Below, piece after piece: positions 8,084-15,638 of a stretch of DNA of 33,886 nt (positions within the stretch are counted from its first letter, which is position 1; each line of letters opens with the position of its first letter). Position numbers and translations under genes: made by a program. Under the pieces are notes generated by a model. The model made no database searches. It was not told where the DNA came from and was given only the letters and a program-made list of their open reading frames with translations. The stretch is from a virus. The stretch lies in IMG/VR virus record IMGVR_UViG_3300025736_000095, positions 1 through 33,886 of that record; one strand, written 5' to 3'.

Positions 8084-8608
8084 CTATGTTGTTGCGAATT
8101 CTACTTTCCAACTTGGAGTAGTAGTTGATGCTTCAAGTGAAGTCGCTGTGAATACGAGTTCGTCCACCACTTCATTCTTGTCCAAAAACTCCCAGTTCAA
8201 TGGCCCTAAGTTCAATGCATTATCAACTGTAATGGTAATAGCATTGCCACCTTTGGTCTTGCCTATAAACTGAACTTTCTTATAATCCCCGTCTGCAATA
8301 TCCATATTACCTGTTAATGTCGTAACGCTCCCGCCTGCGGATGAAGTCATTGCCGGATAGAAACTATTGATCGAAGCTGGTAAAAACTCTACAGCTCTCA
8401 TTGTCAAGGTGTCAATTTCTTCGTCAATCTCGACTCTGCCTTTGACATATCCGTAGTCTCCGTCAAGTGCTAGTTTTCTGTACGTTGGTTCTCTGTGGAA
8501 GACACCGCCTCCACGTACTGCGCCTATTGCCGTTAGTGAAGCTGTTGTCAATGCTGCGCCATAATAAAAAACTCCATATCCTAACATAATGTCGCTAGGT
8601 ACTGCCAT
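8084..8608 (-). CDS. Major tail tube protein
   Basis: Product of 174 residues starting MAVPSDIMLGYGVFYYG; I chose the ATG 9 bases inside a longer GTG frame because AGAGAGGTG lies at proper distance. It is beta-rich with no helix-forming core: ATYRKL-type strands, a GRVEIDEEIDTLTMRAVEF strand pair and a C-terminal DELVFTATSLEASTTTPSWKVEF strand, matching siphoviral tube proteins of about 170-200 residues. The position just before the G/GT chaperones and after the tail terminator supports this. It would form hexameric rings stacked around the tape measure. There is no sheath gene nearby, so the tail is non-contractile. Confidence 0.8.
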   Translation of the reverse strand: MAVPSDIMLGYGVFYYGAALTTASLTAIGAVRGGGVFHREPTYRKLALDGDYGYVKGRVEIDEEIDTLTMRAVEFLPASINSFYPAMTSSAGGSVTTLTGNMDIADGDYKKVQFIGKTKGGNAITITVDNALNLGPLNWEFLDKNEVVDELVFTATSLEASTTTPSWKVEFATT

Positions 8609-8623
8609 GTTAATCACCTCTCT

Positions 8624-9016
8624 TTATAAATATGTTCTCACTCTGTATCTCAATTGTCGCCTTGCCACGCCCTGCATCCCTGACGGTAAAGATAACCGAC
8701 TTACTCTATAACAATTAAATGTCGGGCTTCCACCTGTGCCGTACTGGTAATAATTCAGTCCCGTAGGACTTGTATAATCGCCGTCTCCATCAACTGCATC
8801 AACCATCTGTTCAACCTGTGTTAATTTTGCTGAGTACCCGACTATATCAACATCTATCATGAAGTCTTCTGCGGGTTCAGTATCATTTGTTGAGGTATAT
8901 TGAAAATAGATATACGGCACTTTTATAACACCGTCTATTTCTTCACCGTAATAAACACGATATCCAAACGTCAAAAGCCTTGCTCTTATCGCACCTATAA
9001 AATCAGTCAGAGCCAT
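8624..9016 (-). CDS. Tail terminator / tail completion protein
   Basis: Product of 130 residues starting MALTDFIGAIRARLLTFGYRVYYGEE, with GGGGG before the ATG; the frame is open five codons further up without a better start. The N-terminal helix plus IKVPYIYFQYTSTN strand is typical of the gpU/gp17-like tail terminator fold that caps the tail tube at the head-proximal end. It overlaps the end of the HK97 gp10-like gene and precedes the tube gene, the usual order for this protein. Assigned from order, size and N-terminal pattern. Confidence 0.65.
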   Translation of the reverse strand: MALTDFIGAIRARLLTFGYRVYYGEEIDGVIKVPYIYFQYTSTNDTEPAEDFMIDVDIVGYSAKLTQVEQMVDAVDGDGDYTSPTGLNYYQYGTGGSPTFNCYRVSRLSLPSGMQGVARRQLRYRVRTYL

Positions 9017-9341
9017 TTTTGCCCCCTGCAAACTTTATTTTGTTTACAAGCGATTCGATCTTCTTCGTATTGCTTTCAATTGCTGGAGTCAAAAAAGGTT
9101 GTGCTTTCATTTTGACCGTTCCCTTTTCAACGAATAAAGCATATTCAACATTACTACCAAGATATGTCGCCAATTCTTTTTTGTCTACCTTATGAGAAAT
9201 ACTACTTCTCAAATTGCCAGTATCAACAGCCGACCTCAACTTAGCCTCTGCTTCACCAAATATGCCAATAGCTTTCAAGGCTTTTTCCTGCCAGGTATTA
9301 AATTCTTTGTTAAAAGCGTTCATGTTCGATTCATAACCCAT
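9003..9341 (-). CDS. HK97 gp10-like head-tail / tail completion protein
   Basis: Product of 112 residues. The segment AKLRSAVDTGNLRSSISHKVDKKELATYLGSNVEYALFVEKGTVKM carries the family hallmarks: an (L)RxSI element after TGNL, and YALFVEKGT followed by KAQPFLTPAIE. These identify the HK97 gp10/minor tail family, which acts in head-tail joining. The start has GAGGTAAAT upstream. The gene sits between the head-closure and tail-terminator genes, where the family normally occurs. Length is normal for the family. Confidence 0.88.
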   Translation of the reverse strand: MGYESNMNAFNKEFNTWQEKALKAIGIFGEAEAKLRSAVDTGNLRSSISHKVDKKELATYLGSNVEYALFVEKGTVKMKAQPFLTPAIESNTKKIESLVNKIKFAGGKNGSD

Positions 9342-9348
9342 ATTTACC

Positions 9349-9690
9349 TCATGTTGAAAGTTGATCTATGCCGTTGAAAACTAACAGGATCTCCAAATGG
9401 TGATTTCTCTTAACTGGATTGTCTGTGTCTACTACTCTGAAAATAAGACTATCTGCGTCTACGATTCTATGCTTTTTAAGTATCCATGTATTGGTTGAAC
9501 TGCATCCGATAACATGTGTAACTACGCCTAAATATTGAGCGGCGACCTTTTGTTCCTGACCCGTTACTTTGTCAATCCAGCCCTTGAAAGTTCCCGTATC
9601 GCTCCAAGTAGGTTCTGGTGATCCCATTGCTGAAACATTAGTTGATGGAGTTGTTACCGTGAAAGACTGGTCATAAAAGTCTGATATCAT
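9349..9690 (-). CDS. Head-tail stopper / head closure protein
   Basis: Product of 113 residues from MISDFYDQSFTVTTPS. A start seven codons earlier exists (9711) but has no ribosome site; the chosen ATG overlaps the preceding stop as ATGA, the pattern used in this operon. The sequence is beta-rich: GTFKGWIDKVTGQEQKVAAQYLGVVTHVIG, then ILKKHRIVDADSLIFRVVDTDNPVKRNHHLEILLV. This matches SPP1 gp16 / HK97 gp7-type closure proteins, whose ending often reads as a barrel strand before a short tail. It would seal the connector after packaging. Assigned by pattern and order. Confidence 0.72.
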   Translation of the reverse strand: MISDFYDQSFTVTTPSTNVSAMGSPEPTWSDTGTFKGWIDKVTGQEQKVAAQYLGVVTHVIGCSSTNTWILKKHRIVDADSLIFRVVDTDNPVKRNHHLEILLVFNGIDQLST

Positions 9691-10286
9691 ACAAACACCG
9701 GCTTTCGCCATCTGTTCAAACCTGACATCATAGCCTTAGGATAACCGCTCGCCATGTCTAGTGTATTATAAGTTCCTGACCACCTAGACACAGTTTCAGA
9801 TGTCAAAGCATAATCGTGATTCGTCAATTTGTAATTTGTCATTTGTGAAACCACGAACTTTAAAGCATCTGGATATTTCACTTTGTTTATCACGATATAC
9901 AAGGCTTCGTCTTCTGTAACCATCTCTTGAAAGTAAGGTCTTGAGGTTGTTGAATACATAGTCAAAGTAGTTGATGAAACTGATTCGACTTCAAAGAAAC
10001 CATCGTTATTATACGATCCTTGAACCCTAACCGTTTGACCTGCTTTGAACTGTGAATCAATAAACCCGTCGCCTGTACCATCGTATGTTATAGTATCCGC
10101 ACTAGTCGTGTTTCTAGTGAACGAAATATCCGAACTCTGCATATATACATTCTCGTCTCTGAAATCATTATTACAATACTCTCTGATGTCATCTTCAATC
10201 ACAGGAATAAGCCTATCAATAAGACTATCCTGTGAAGTTGAGGTTATTGATAAAAACGCTTTGATTTCAGTTTTAGTAGCTATCAT
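9687..10286 (-). CDS. Head-tail connector protein, gp6/gp15-like
   Basis: Product of 199 residues. The N-terminus MIATKTEIKAFLSITSTSQDSLIDRLIPVIEDDIREYCNNDF is the standard helical start of the phage gp6-like head-tail adaptor family, in which two helices precede a (Y/C)NNxF element. A beta-rich insertion (residues about 60-115) makes it longer than the usual 100-residue adaptors. A helical end, YPDALKFVVSQMTNYKL, follows. It binds below the portal in the connector. It starts at the stop of the upstream gene (TAATG) after GAGGAGG and is followed by the stopper gene. Confidence 0.8.
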   Translation of the reverse strand: MIATKTEIKAFLSITSTSQDSLIDRLIPVIEDDIREYCNNDFRDENVYMQSSDISFTRNTTSADTITYDGTGDGFIDSQFKAGQTVRVQGSYNNDGFFEVESVSSTTLTMYSTTSRPYFQEMVTEDEALYIVINKVKYPDALKFVVSQMTNYKLTNHDYALTSETVSRWSGTYNTLDMASGYPKAMMSGLNRWRKPVFV

Positions 10287-10720
10287 TATTCCTCCTCATA
10301 TTCTACAGCCACAAAAGTTGCTGCTCCTGTGGTTATCGTAACCGTTAAAGAAGCCCCTACCCCAACATGAACATGCACACCATTACCAGACATAGCGCTC
10401 GCCTTTGATGCATACAATTTTGCAAGTATTCCACCATATCCAACGGATGTTGACGTTGATTCAATCTGCACATCTCCAGTATCTGAGGAAGTTGTTACCA
10501 TAAAATCGTTTACGACTATTTCTGACGTTGAAGAAGTTGGTGTAATCAAAACACTGTTTGCTACATTTGTTGAATACTCAGCCGCCGCAAAATAATGCCC
10601 TCTGTGGCTCTGGTGTGTCAAAAGTCTATCGGTATCCATAACCGAGTTTATGTTGACATTTAGACCGCCAGTGTTGTTTTTTATTGATGTAACATCATCT
10701 ATTCCGTTTACTTTTAACAT
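10286..10720 (-). CDS. Ser/Thr-rich structural protein (putative head decoration)
   Basis: Product of 144 residues, mostly beta-strand with many Ser and Thr (TPTSSTSEIVVNDFMVTTSSD, QIESTSTSVGYGG). HVHVGVGASLTVTITTGAATFVAVEYEEE closes the protein. I do not recognise the family; composition resembles two other small proteins between capsid and connector (12121-12510 and 11700-12107), and the trio may be surface decoration or fibre-like proteins of the head. They could also serve as acceptors for glycosylation by the enzymes encoded upstream (inference). AGGTG precedes the ATG. Confidence 0.6.
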   Translation of the reverse strand: MLKVNGIDDVTSIKNNTGGLNVNINSVMDTDRLLTHQSHRGHYFAAAEYSTNVANSVLITPTSSTSEIVVNDFMVTTSSDTGDVQIESTSTSVGYGGILAKLYASKASAMSGNGVHVHVGVGASLTVTITTGAATFVAVEYEEE

Positions 10721-10735
10721 TCTATCACCTGCTTT

Positions 10736-11692
10736 TTATGTTGAAGCTAAATATCTGAGAATTACTATGCCCGACCCGCCGTTTCCGGCAACTCCACCCA
10801 TACCACCGCCACCGAGTCCATCGTATCCGTCATGATGGCTTGGATCACCGCCGCCGCCGGCTCCACCTGCTCCAGCACCCGCTCCGCCGCCGCCGCCGGC
10901 ATATAATTGACCGAGAGTTTTTTCAAACATTCGGGTAGTCGTTCCTTGACCAGTTCCGGCATAAGTACCAACTCCGTTGCTACCATCAGAACCGCCGGCA
11001 TCTCCACCTGTGCCACTGCCGCCAGAACCACCAGCACCACCGCCGGCCTCTCCGGATTCGTTGCCTAGACTTCCGCCGTTTGCATAATAGGTCCCTTCGG
11101 TATGGAACCAACTTTTTGAGCCGTTTTCTCCTGGAAAGCCGCCGGCTCCACCTGCTCCAACAACAACAGACAAGCTGCCTGCCGGAGTGGAAGAAATTTC
11201 GAGAAAAGTATCAGTATAGCCACCGCCACCGCCGCCATAATCTCCGGCACCACTTCCGCCACCACCAACGATGAACGCATCAAGAGACGTAACCCCTGCT
11301 GGAACAACAAAAGTACCGTCTTCTAAAAATATTGATGTTACATATTCAGGGTCATAAGTGCCTGCTACGCCTAATAGAGTAACCCCGTCTTTGATGTTAC
11401 CCTCGAGAACCTTTGCCGCTTCTGCTGCTGATAATTTAGCGGCTCCCGAACCGTTGTAATAGCCCGCCGAAATAGTCGTGCCTGACGTGGTTGTTACTTC
11501 TACGTCAGCCGCTGCATTGTTTGGCATTGTACCTTCTATTTTAGTATCTGGATCGGCTGCATAACCAAATTTGCCGTCAAGCACATCACCAGCACCAATA
11601 TCACCGGTAAGGGTCGAAGCCGTTGGTGTAATTACATTGCCATTTACAGAAACATTGGTCTGTACTTTTGAATCTCCATTTTTAGTTATCAT
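10736..11692 (-). CDS. Glycine-rich fibre-like protein in the head module
   Basis: Protein of 318 residues. Residues 30-115 carry repeated elements typical of phage fibres: GKFGYAADPDTKIEGTMPNNAA, GYYNGSGAAKLSAAEAAKVLEGNIKDGVTLLGVAGTYDPE. From residue 140 to the end it is a glycine-rich domain with GGGG runs, like polyglycine-sandwich tips of some receptor-binding proteins, ending GNGGSGIVILRYLAST, the usual terminus of that domain. Coding DNA here is locally GC-rich from GGN codons. Such proteins are normally in the tail; here it lies between capsid and connector genes, suggesting a head fibre or displaced fibre. GAGG precedes the ATG. Confidence 0.7.
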   Translation of the reverse strand: MITKNGDSKVQTNVSVNGNVITPTASTLTGDIGAGDVLDGKFGYAADPDTKIEGTMPNNAAADVEVTTTSGTTISAGYYNGSGAAKLSAAEAAKVLEGNIKDGVTLLGVAGTYDPEYVTSIFLEDGTFVVPAGVTSLDAFIVGGGGSGAGDYGGGGGGYTDTFLEISSTPAGSLSVVVGAGGAGGFPGENGSKSWFHTEGTYYANGGSLGNESGEAGGGAGGSGGSGTGGDAGGSDGSNGVGTYAGTGQGTTTRMFEKTLGQLYAGGGGGAGAGAGGAGGGGDPSHHDGYDGLGGGGMGGVAGNGGSGIVILRYLAST

Positions 11693-11699
11693 ATCAACC

Positions 11700-12107
11700 T
11701 CACAACGTCTTATAAGTTGCTTCTAATCCGTAAGTAATAGCAGAAGACCCTGGAGAAGATTCCCATGTGATGTCAACCTCGTCAGATGCTGAAAACTCAA
11801 TCGGTCTTGTTGGTTGCCAGTATATGTCTGTAACCGCAGTCAAAGATTCTGACAACAATAACGTGTCATACGCCGCCGCTGTTCCACTGTCGATTTTGAC
11901 CTGTAAAGATCCAGTTGAACCAGCTGCAGATAAATGTAACTTGACATCTAGCAACGCCCAATATCCTGTCGTAGACTTTACAGTCACCGCTAAAGGAGTT
12001 GTTGAAGTTGCTGTTGCCCTAAAGGCACTGACGTTCCCACCCGCAATCTTTGAAACGTCAGCCCATATCTGTGATATTTGTCGTTCTACTCCAAAAGTTA
12101 AGCCCAT
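11700..12107 (-). CDS. Small beta-rich structural protein (putative head decoration)
   Basis: Product of 135 residues. The start MGLTFGVERQISQIWADVSKIAGGNVSAF is helical; the remainder is beta-rich with many Ser/Thr (ATATSTTPLAVTVKSTTGYWALLDVKLHLSAAGSTGSLQVK). DVDITWESSP-type strands lead to a GLEATYKTL end. I do not recognise a family. Position directly downstream of the capsid gene cluster and similar composition to its neighbours suggest a virion surface protein. AGAGGTG lies before the ATG. Confidence 0.6.
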   Translation of the reverse strand: MGLTFGVERQISQIWADVSKIAGGNVSAFRATATSTTPLAVTVKSTTGYWALLDVKLHLSAAGSTGSLQVKIDSGTAAAYDTLLLSESLTAVTDIYWQPTRPIEFSASDEVDITWESSPGSSAITYGLEATYKTL

Positions 12108-12120
12108 TTAATATCACCTC

Positions 12121-12510
12121 TTATCCGAATGAATACGGCATTTTGACCACGCCGATAACGCCTGTTGGTGAACCCGTTGAAGCAACTGCTATCGAAATGT
12201 TACCCGTGGACTGCATGAATCTCGCGGATTCAAGAGGACCGATAACGGATCTATGATAAGTTGTATCGCCTGTTGAAGTCAAAGTAACCGCTAATGTGCC
12301 GATTCCACGTCTCCATGCAGAAGTAGTTGTTCCTGCTGCAACTGTGAATATTGCCGAAGCTGCTGCCGTTGCGTACATGTCCACATAAATCAAGAAAGTA
12401 TCATCTCTTGGTTGCGGGAATGTATATGTAGCCGCTGTTGAAGTCCAAGCAGTTGGTGAAAAGGCTACGGATGAATCACGTGCTAGAATTGCTGCTGTTA
12501 GTCCTGCCAT
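12121..12510 (-). CDS. Ser/Thr/Ala-rich protein after the capsid (putative decoration)
   Basis: Product of 129 residues, first gene after the major capsid. It is rich in Ala, Thr and Ser (SPTAWTSTAATYTFPQPRDD, MYATAAASAIFTVAAGTTTSAW) and predicted beta-rich, ending GVIGVVKMPYSFG. Genes in this place commonly encode head decoration or cement proteins of similar size. No specific family is recognised. AAGGATGTGAGA is upstream of the ATG. Function by position only. Confidence 0.6.
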   Translation of the reverse strand: MAGLTAAILARDSSVAFSPTAWTSTAATYTFPQPRDDTFLIYVDMYATAAASAIFTVAAGTTTSAWRRGIGTLAVTLTSTGDTTYHRSVIGPLESARFMQSTGNISIAVASTGSPTGVIGVVKMPYSFG

Positions 12511-12539
12511 TATATCTCACATCCTTTTTATTAATTTTA

Positions 12540-13388
12540 TCAAGTAGTTTCTGCACTATACGTCAATACTAACTGTACCAAACCTTGAGGCTGTACAACT
12601 TTCATGCCATAAACGTGTAAACCCTTGACCGCATCCGTGAAATGATCTTCCGGTCTGTATCCTTCGACTTTAACTATCTGTTCTGCGAATGATATTGCTT
12701 CTCGAACTCCTGCCATACAGCGAGTCGTATAGTCTGGTGCCGTTCCTGTCTGATACAATCCGTTAGATTTCAATATTGCAAATCCAAGGACGTTACCGAC
12801 CAGACCATTTGCATATACGCCGTCTGCATTAACTGAACCCTCAGTTGTCAACAGTTTTGCGAGTATTAACTTGCTGATAACCCACGGAGCAAGAACCATC
12901 CAACGCCCTTCATCAGGTACGCCCGCTTCGTCCAATTTCTGTTTAGCCTCTGCAATGGTGTTATATATCATCAAGCTGTCGCAAGTTGAATCTGTGACTG
13001 TGTGAGCTGCCTGTGAATATAATAGACCCAATGCTGTGTCAGCTACTTTTGCGAGTGCGTAAGCTGCTTTTTTCATTGCCGCTGGCATAAAGTTAACATT
13101 TGCTTGTGCTTGATCAATATCGTCAATCTCAAAAGCAAAATACTTCGCCGTATCGATATTCAATATTGTCTGTGAAGATTGAAGCTTTTGAACTGTCAAG
13201 GATGTTGAGTTTTTCGTATAATCAGCAACGGTTATTTCGCCGATAGAACTGATTTTTACAGAACTTCCCTGACCTGTGATTTCGCCTTCGTAATCAGTGT
13301 TTACCACCGAAGCGATGACATTTGCTGTTTGGAATGTTTCTAAAATTTCTGCTGCCCATATTACAGGGATAAAATGATCAACTGCCAT
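12540..13388 (-). CDS. Major capsid protein (HK97 fold, P22 coat-like)
   Basis: Product of 282 residues. The opening MAVDHFIPVIWAAEILETFQTANVIASVVN and the following beta segment (GSSVKISSIGEITVADYT), then DKYF-like FAFEIDDIDQAQANV and AAMKKAAYALAKVADTALGLLY, correspond to the N-arm, E-loop and spine helix of P22-gp5-like capsid proteins. RWMVLAPWVISKLILAKLLTTEG and NGLVGNVLGFAILKSNGL are the typical P-domain and A-domain segments of this family. It forms the head shell. Scaffold lies just upstream and decoration-like genes downstream. Length is usual for Gram-positive phages. Confidence 0.9.
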   Translation of the reverse strand: MAVDHFIPVIWAAEILETFQTANVIASVVNTDYEGEITGQGSSVKISSIGEITVADYTKNSTSLTVQKLQSSQTILNIDTAKYFAFEIDDIDQAQANVNFMPAAMKKAAYALAKVADTALGLLYSQAAHTVTDSTCDSLMIYNTIAEAKQKLDEAGVPDEGRWMVLAPWVISKLILAKLLTTEGSVNADGVYANGLVGNVLGFAILKSNGLYQTGTAPDYTTRCMAGVREAISFAEQIVKVEGYRPEDHFTDAVKGLHVYGMKVVQPQGLVQLVLTYSAETT

Positions 13389-13411
13389 TTATGTTCACCT
13401 ACCTTCTTTTA

Positions 13412-14041
13412 TTATTTGTTCCAGTGTAGTCTTGATTCGCCTATCTTCTCTTTGTTTGCTCTTACTTGTGCTGTAGTCATAGTTCTGACTTCTGCTTCTG
13501 TGAATAATCCTTCTGGTTTCTTAAGCGGCTGGTCTGTCGGCATCTTATAAGTCTCAAAGACTTTTTCTTTTGCTGTTTTCTCTAACGACTTAAACACCGT
13601 TTCAAAATCCAGCATTGCCGCTTTAGTGTTCTCAGGATCGTCTTTGATGAAGTATGAAACCAATTCTACAGGAAGACCTTTTGTCGATGCTTCTTTCTGG
13701 TACTTCTCTTTCTGTGCCGCTCTTGCGAGTGCCGCATCTGATTTTGCAGCTCTGGTCTCAAGTTCTTTGATACGCTTCTGCTCTATTGTCTCTTCCGGGT
13801 ATTTCTCTTTTATAACCTTATCGACTTCCACCTTGTAAAGTGCGTCCAGATTGTTTTCCTTCCATGTCTGCAAACCCTTTGTAAAATGTGCATCGATTCT
13901 CGGCTGTATAAGTGTTTTCCCCTCTTCGGTGTCCAGAAATCCTTTGACTCCATCTGTGGTTATAAACCCCTTGACGTATTCTTTGACTTCTTTCTTACTA
14001 GCGTTTGTTGTTAAATACTCCTGCACTTCTGAAAATTCCAT
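13412..14041 (-). CDS. Capsid scaffold protein
   Basis: Product of 209 residues from MEFSEVQEYLTTNASKKEVKEYV; the ATG has GAGGAG at 7 bases, so I rejected the GTG five codons upstream. It is highly charged and helical: KEKYPEETIEQKRIKELETRAAKSDAALARAAQKEKYQKEA is a central coiled coil, as in SPP1 gp11/Lactococcus scaffold proteins. The end (EGLFTEAEVRTMTTAQVRANKEKIGESRLHWNK) gives the basic helix that commonly binds the capsid. It is immediately upstream of the capsid gene and downstream of a promoter-leader-terminator unit. No protease motif. Confidence 0.85.
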   Translation of the reverse strand: MEFSEVQEYLTTNASKKEVKEYVKGFITTDGVKGFLDTEEGKTLIQPRIDAHFTKGLQTWKENNLDALYKVEVDKVIKEKYPEETIEQKRIKELETRAAKSDAALARAAQKEKYQKEASTKGLPVELVSYFIKDDPENTKAAMLDFETVFKSLEKTAKEKVFETYKMPTDQPLKKPEGLFTEAEVRTMTTAQVRANKEKIGESRLHWNK

Positions 14042-14092
14042 CTTGTTACTCCTCACTCTGCCAGTTCTAGCCTAACAGTTTAATTTTTTTCA

Positions 14093-14126
14093 CAAAAAAA
14101 TACGTACTTATTTATTCTTAAGTACG
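14093..14126 (-). terminator. Rho-independent terminator-like hairpin upstream of scaffold gene
   Basis: Perfect 8-bp stem CGTACTTA / TAAGTACG with an 8-base loop (AGAATAAA), followed on the minus strand by TA and seven T. It lies after a strong promoter and before the scaffold gene, in the same direction. It would end a 65-75-base transcript or attenuate transcription into scaffold and capsid. Confidence 0.8.
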
Positions 14127-14153
14127 CACTCTTCGTGGCGTTTTGTGTTTCAT
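14118..14153 (-). CDS. Candidate 11-codon leader peptide before the terminator
   Basis: ATG followed by codons for KHKTPRRVRT and TAA. The last codons and the stop lie inside the left arm of the terminator stem, so a ribosome finishing here would block hairpin formation. No strong ribosome site is visible (AAAGTAA upstream). It may be chance; I list it because its placement fits attenuation control. Confidence 0.3.
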   Translation of the reverse strand: MKHKTPRRVRT

Positions 14154-14167
14154 ATTTACTTTTGTCT

Positions 14168-14196
14168 ATTTTATCATATTACAAACTACGTGTCAA
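14168..14196 (-). promoter_or_regulatory. Sigma-A promoter upstream of scaffold/capsid genes
   Basis: Minus-strand TTGACA (14191-14196) and TAAAAT (14168-14173) with a 17-bp spacer. It overlaps the last codons of the Com-like gene. Predicted transcription starts near 14161, only about 35 bases before the terminator-like stem. Confidence 0.75.
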
Positions 14197-14374
14197 CTTT
14201 GAACTTGATGTCAACTCCATACGAACCCCTTTTCCCACAATGCTTACAACTCAAGTCTAGATCCAGTCTAAAAAGAGTTGCACCAGTTGAAGGGATATCA
14301 AAAGGAAGTTCGCTTGTAGCTGTGAACAAATAGTTACCGCAATATCGACATCTAAGCACTTCGCTATGTGCCAT
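14186..14374 (-). CDS. Com-like zinc-ribbon protein
   Basis: Product of 62 residues with two CxxC knuckles, RCRYCGNYLF (residues 8-17) and SCKHCGKRG (42-50), spaced like the Mu Com translational regulator family and other small phage zinc ribbons. It is followed by VDIKFKVDT. It likely binds RNA, DNA or protein through one zinc ion. It starts within the stop of the preceding gene (TAATG overlap). Its own end lies inside a promoter, so it is the last gene of the packaging and portal transcript. The Com assignment is by motif only. Confidence 0.6.
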   Translation of the reverse strand: MAHSEVLRCRYCGNYLFTATSELPFDIPSTGATLFRLDLDLSCKHCGKRGSYGVDIKFKVDT

Positions 14375-14634
14375 TATTCCACCTTCATTCTTTCAAGCCT
14401 CTTTATCATTTCTTCTATGATGCTGTTTACTTGTTCTGTTGGTTCTTCTTTTATTTCTTCATATTTTTCATATTCTTTGAGTTCGCTGAAAATTCCTGTG
14501 TACAACGCATAACAAATCCCGTTGTTATATTTAATCATTAGATCATTGCCGGTTCTTGATACTATTGCTCCACTATAATAAAATTTCTTTTCAGGATGCT
14601 TCGCTAGTTCGTTTATCATTTCTAATCTGTTCAT
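14374..14634 (-). CDS. Small hypothetical protein
   Basis: Product of 86 residues starting MNRLEMINELAKHPEKKFYYSG. The ATG follows GGGGGAAATGTA and overlaps the stop region of the upstream gene; the slightly longer frame begins with TTG. It holds a small beta-rich segment (AIVSRTGNDLMIKYNNGICYALY), followed by a charged helical end (KEYEKYEEIKEEPTEQVNSIIEEMIKRLER). This layout resembles small phage accessory proteins, but I know no function. It is translationally coupled to neighbours on both sides. Confidence 0.65.
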   Translation of the reverse strand: MNRLEMINELAKHPEKKFYYSGAIVSRTGNDLMIKYNNGICYALYTGIFSELKEYEKYEEIKEEPTEQVNSIIEEMIKRLERMKVE

Positions 14635-15638
14635 TACATTTCCCCCCAAACTTTCATAGTTTGTTTAATGTCTTCTATACTACCTGTGTAGCTATCGAAT
14701 ACGCTGTTCAAACGGTTTATTTCTTTTTGATGTTCTAGCCTGCTTGCGTTTATTTGACCTACTTGAGCGTTTTGAAAAGCCAGTCTGTCTTTCATCTTCT
14801 TTAAGAACGGTGCAGCTATTTTCTTTTCGCCCTCTTGATCCATTCCGTAACGTTCTAAACATTTCAACAAGTCTGACTGATCGGGTATGTACAATTCGAT
14901 TCCTAATCCTTTGGCTATGCCTAACCAGAACTCACATGATGGTCTTTGCTTCTCATATTCTGAACCGACTGCCATATCTACGCCATATAAATGTATTCTG
15001 TCAAATCCTTCATAACAAGCAAGTGCTATCATGTATGTGACCGTGTTCGTGAAATAGTTATCGCCTTGAGCGTCCATGTCAGACATCCATTTCTTGATTT
15101 GTTTCAAAGGATATCGAACCGACATAGGAGCTGAATCATAATGCAGATTCATGTATACAGGAATAGGCGCTTTTTTGATCCAGTCCATACGCACCCTAGT
15201 TTTATCGTGGCCGCAAGCAGTCTTTGAACAGTGCTCTTCGTCCTGGCTTTCAAACCACCTTGTAGCTCTTGGTACTAGATTCCAATGGTCGTTAACTCCC
15301 CATATTTCCCAACTTGGGTCATCATAAGGAGCTTCTTTGAAAGTCATTGCAGTACCTACGATTGCAACCTGTTTAATTTTCGTCTTATACAGCTTTGTAA
15401 TGTTCTGCTGAATTATCTTCTTTGCTTTTTCTTTGACTCTTGCCAATGCTACAGGATTCTCGAACCCGTCATCAACAACACCTGTTTCGTTCTGCGGTAT
15501 TCTAATATCGTGTACCTCGTCCAACCATTCTTTGACTTCTTCCTCTGGAGTCCTAGTTATCATCTCTTCGATAACTTCTTGCTTTTCCTCATACCCTTTT
15601 ACTTCCATGCCCTCTGGCATTTTATACGGTTCAGACAT
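14634..15638 (-). CDS. DUF115/Maf-like protein, possible nonulosonate transferase
   Basis: Protein of 334 residues. After an acidic 85-residue start comes a Rossmann-like core: KQVAIVGTAMTF (89-100), then DDPSWEIWGVNDHW (106-119), then TRWFESQDEEH. Later elements are YMNLHYDSAP, TNTVTYMIALACYEGFDRIHLYGVDMAVGSEY (a strand-helix-strand with conserved GVDM) and GIELYIPDQSDLLK. This resembles the DUF115 core of Maf-type proteins, which transfer nonulosonic acids from CMP-sugars to flagellin; related proteins without known function also occur in phages. The last 60 residues are a coiled coil. The gene overlaps a CMP-sugar synthetase gene upstream, which supports a transferase role (inference). It lies in the head module, so virion or cell-surface proteins may be the acceptor. 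Confidence 0.5.
   Translation of the reverse strand: MSEPYKMPEGMEVKGYEEKQEVIEEMITRTPEEEVKEWLDEVHDIRIPQNETGVVDDGFENPVALARVKEKAKKIIQQNITKLYKTKIKQVAIVGTAMTFKEAPYDDPSWEIWGVNDHWNLVPRATRWFESQDEEHCSKTACGHDKTRVRMDWIKKAPIPVYMNLHYDSAPMSVRYPLKQIKKWMSDMDAQGDNYFTNTVTYMIALACYEGFDRIHLYGVDMAVGSEYEKQRPSCEFWLGIAKGLGIELYIPDQSDLLKCLERYGMDQEGEKKIAAPFLKKMKDRLAFQNAQVGQINASRLEHQKEINRLNSVFDSYTGSIEDIKQTMKVWGEM

Noticed and set aside
10765-11040. 91-residue Ala/Val-rich frame
   Set aside because: Out-of-frame reading of GGN codons in the glycine-rich gene.
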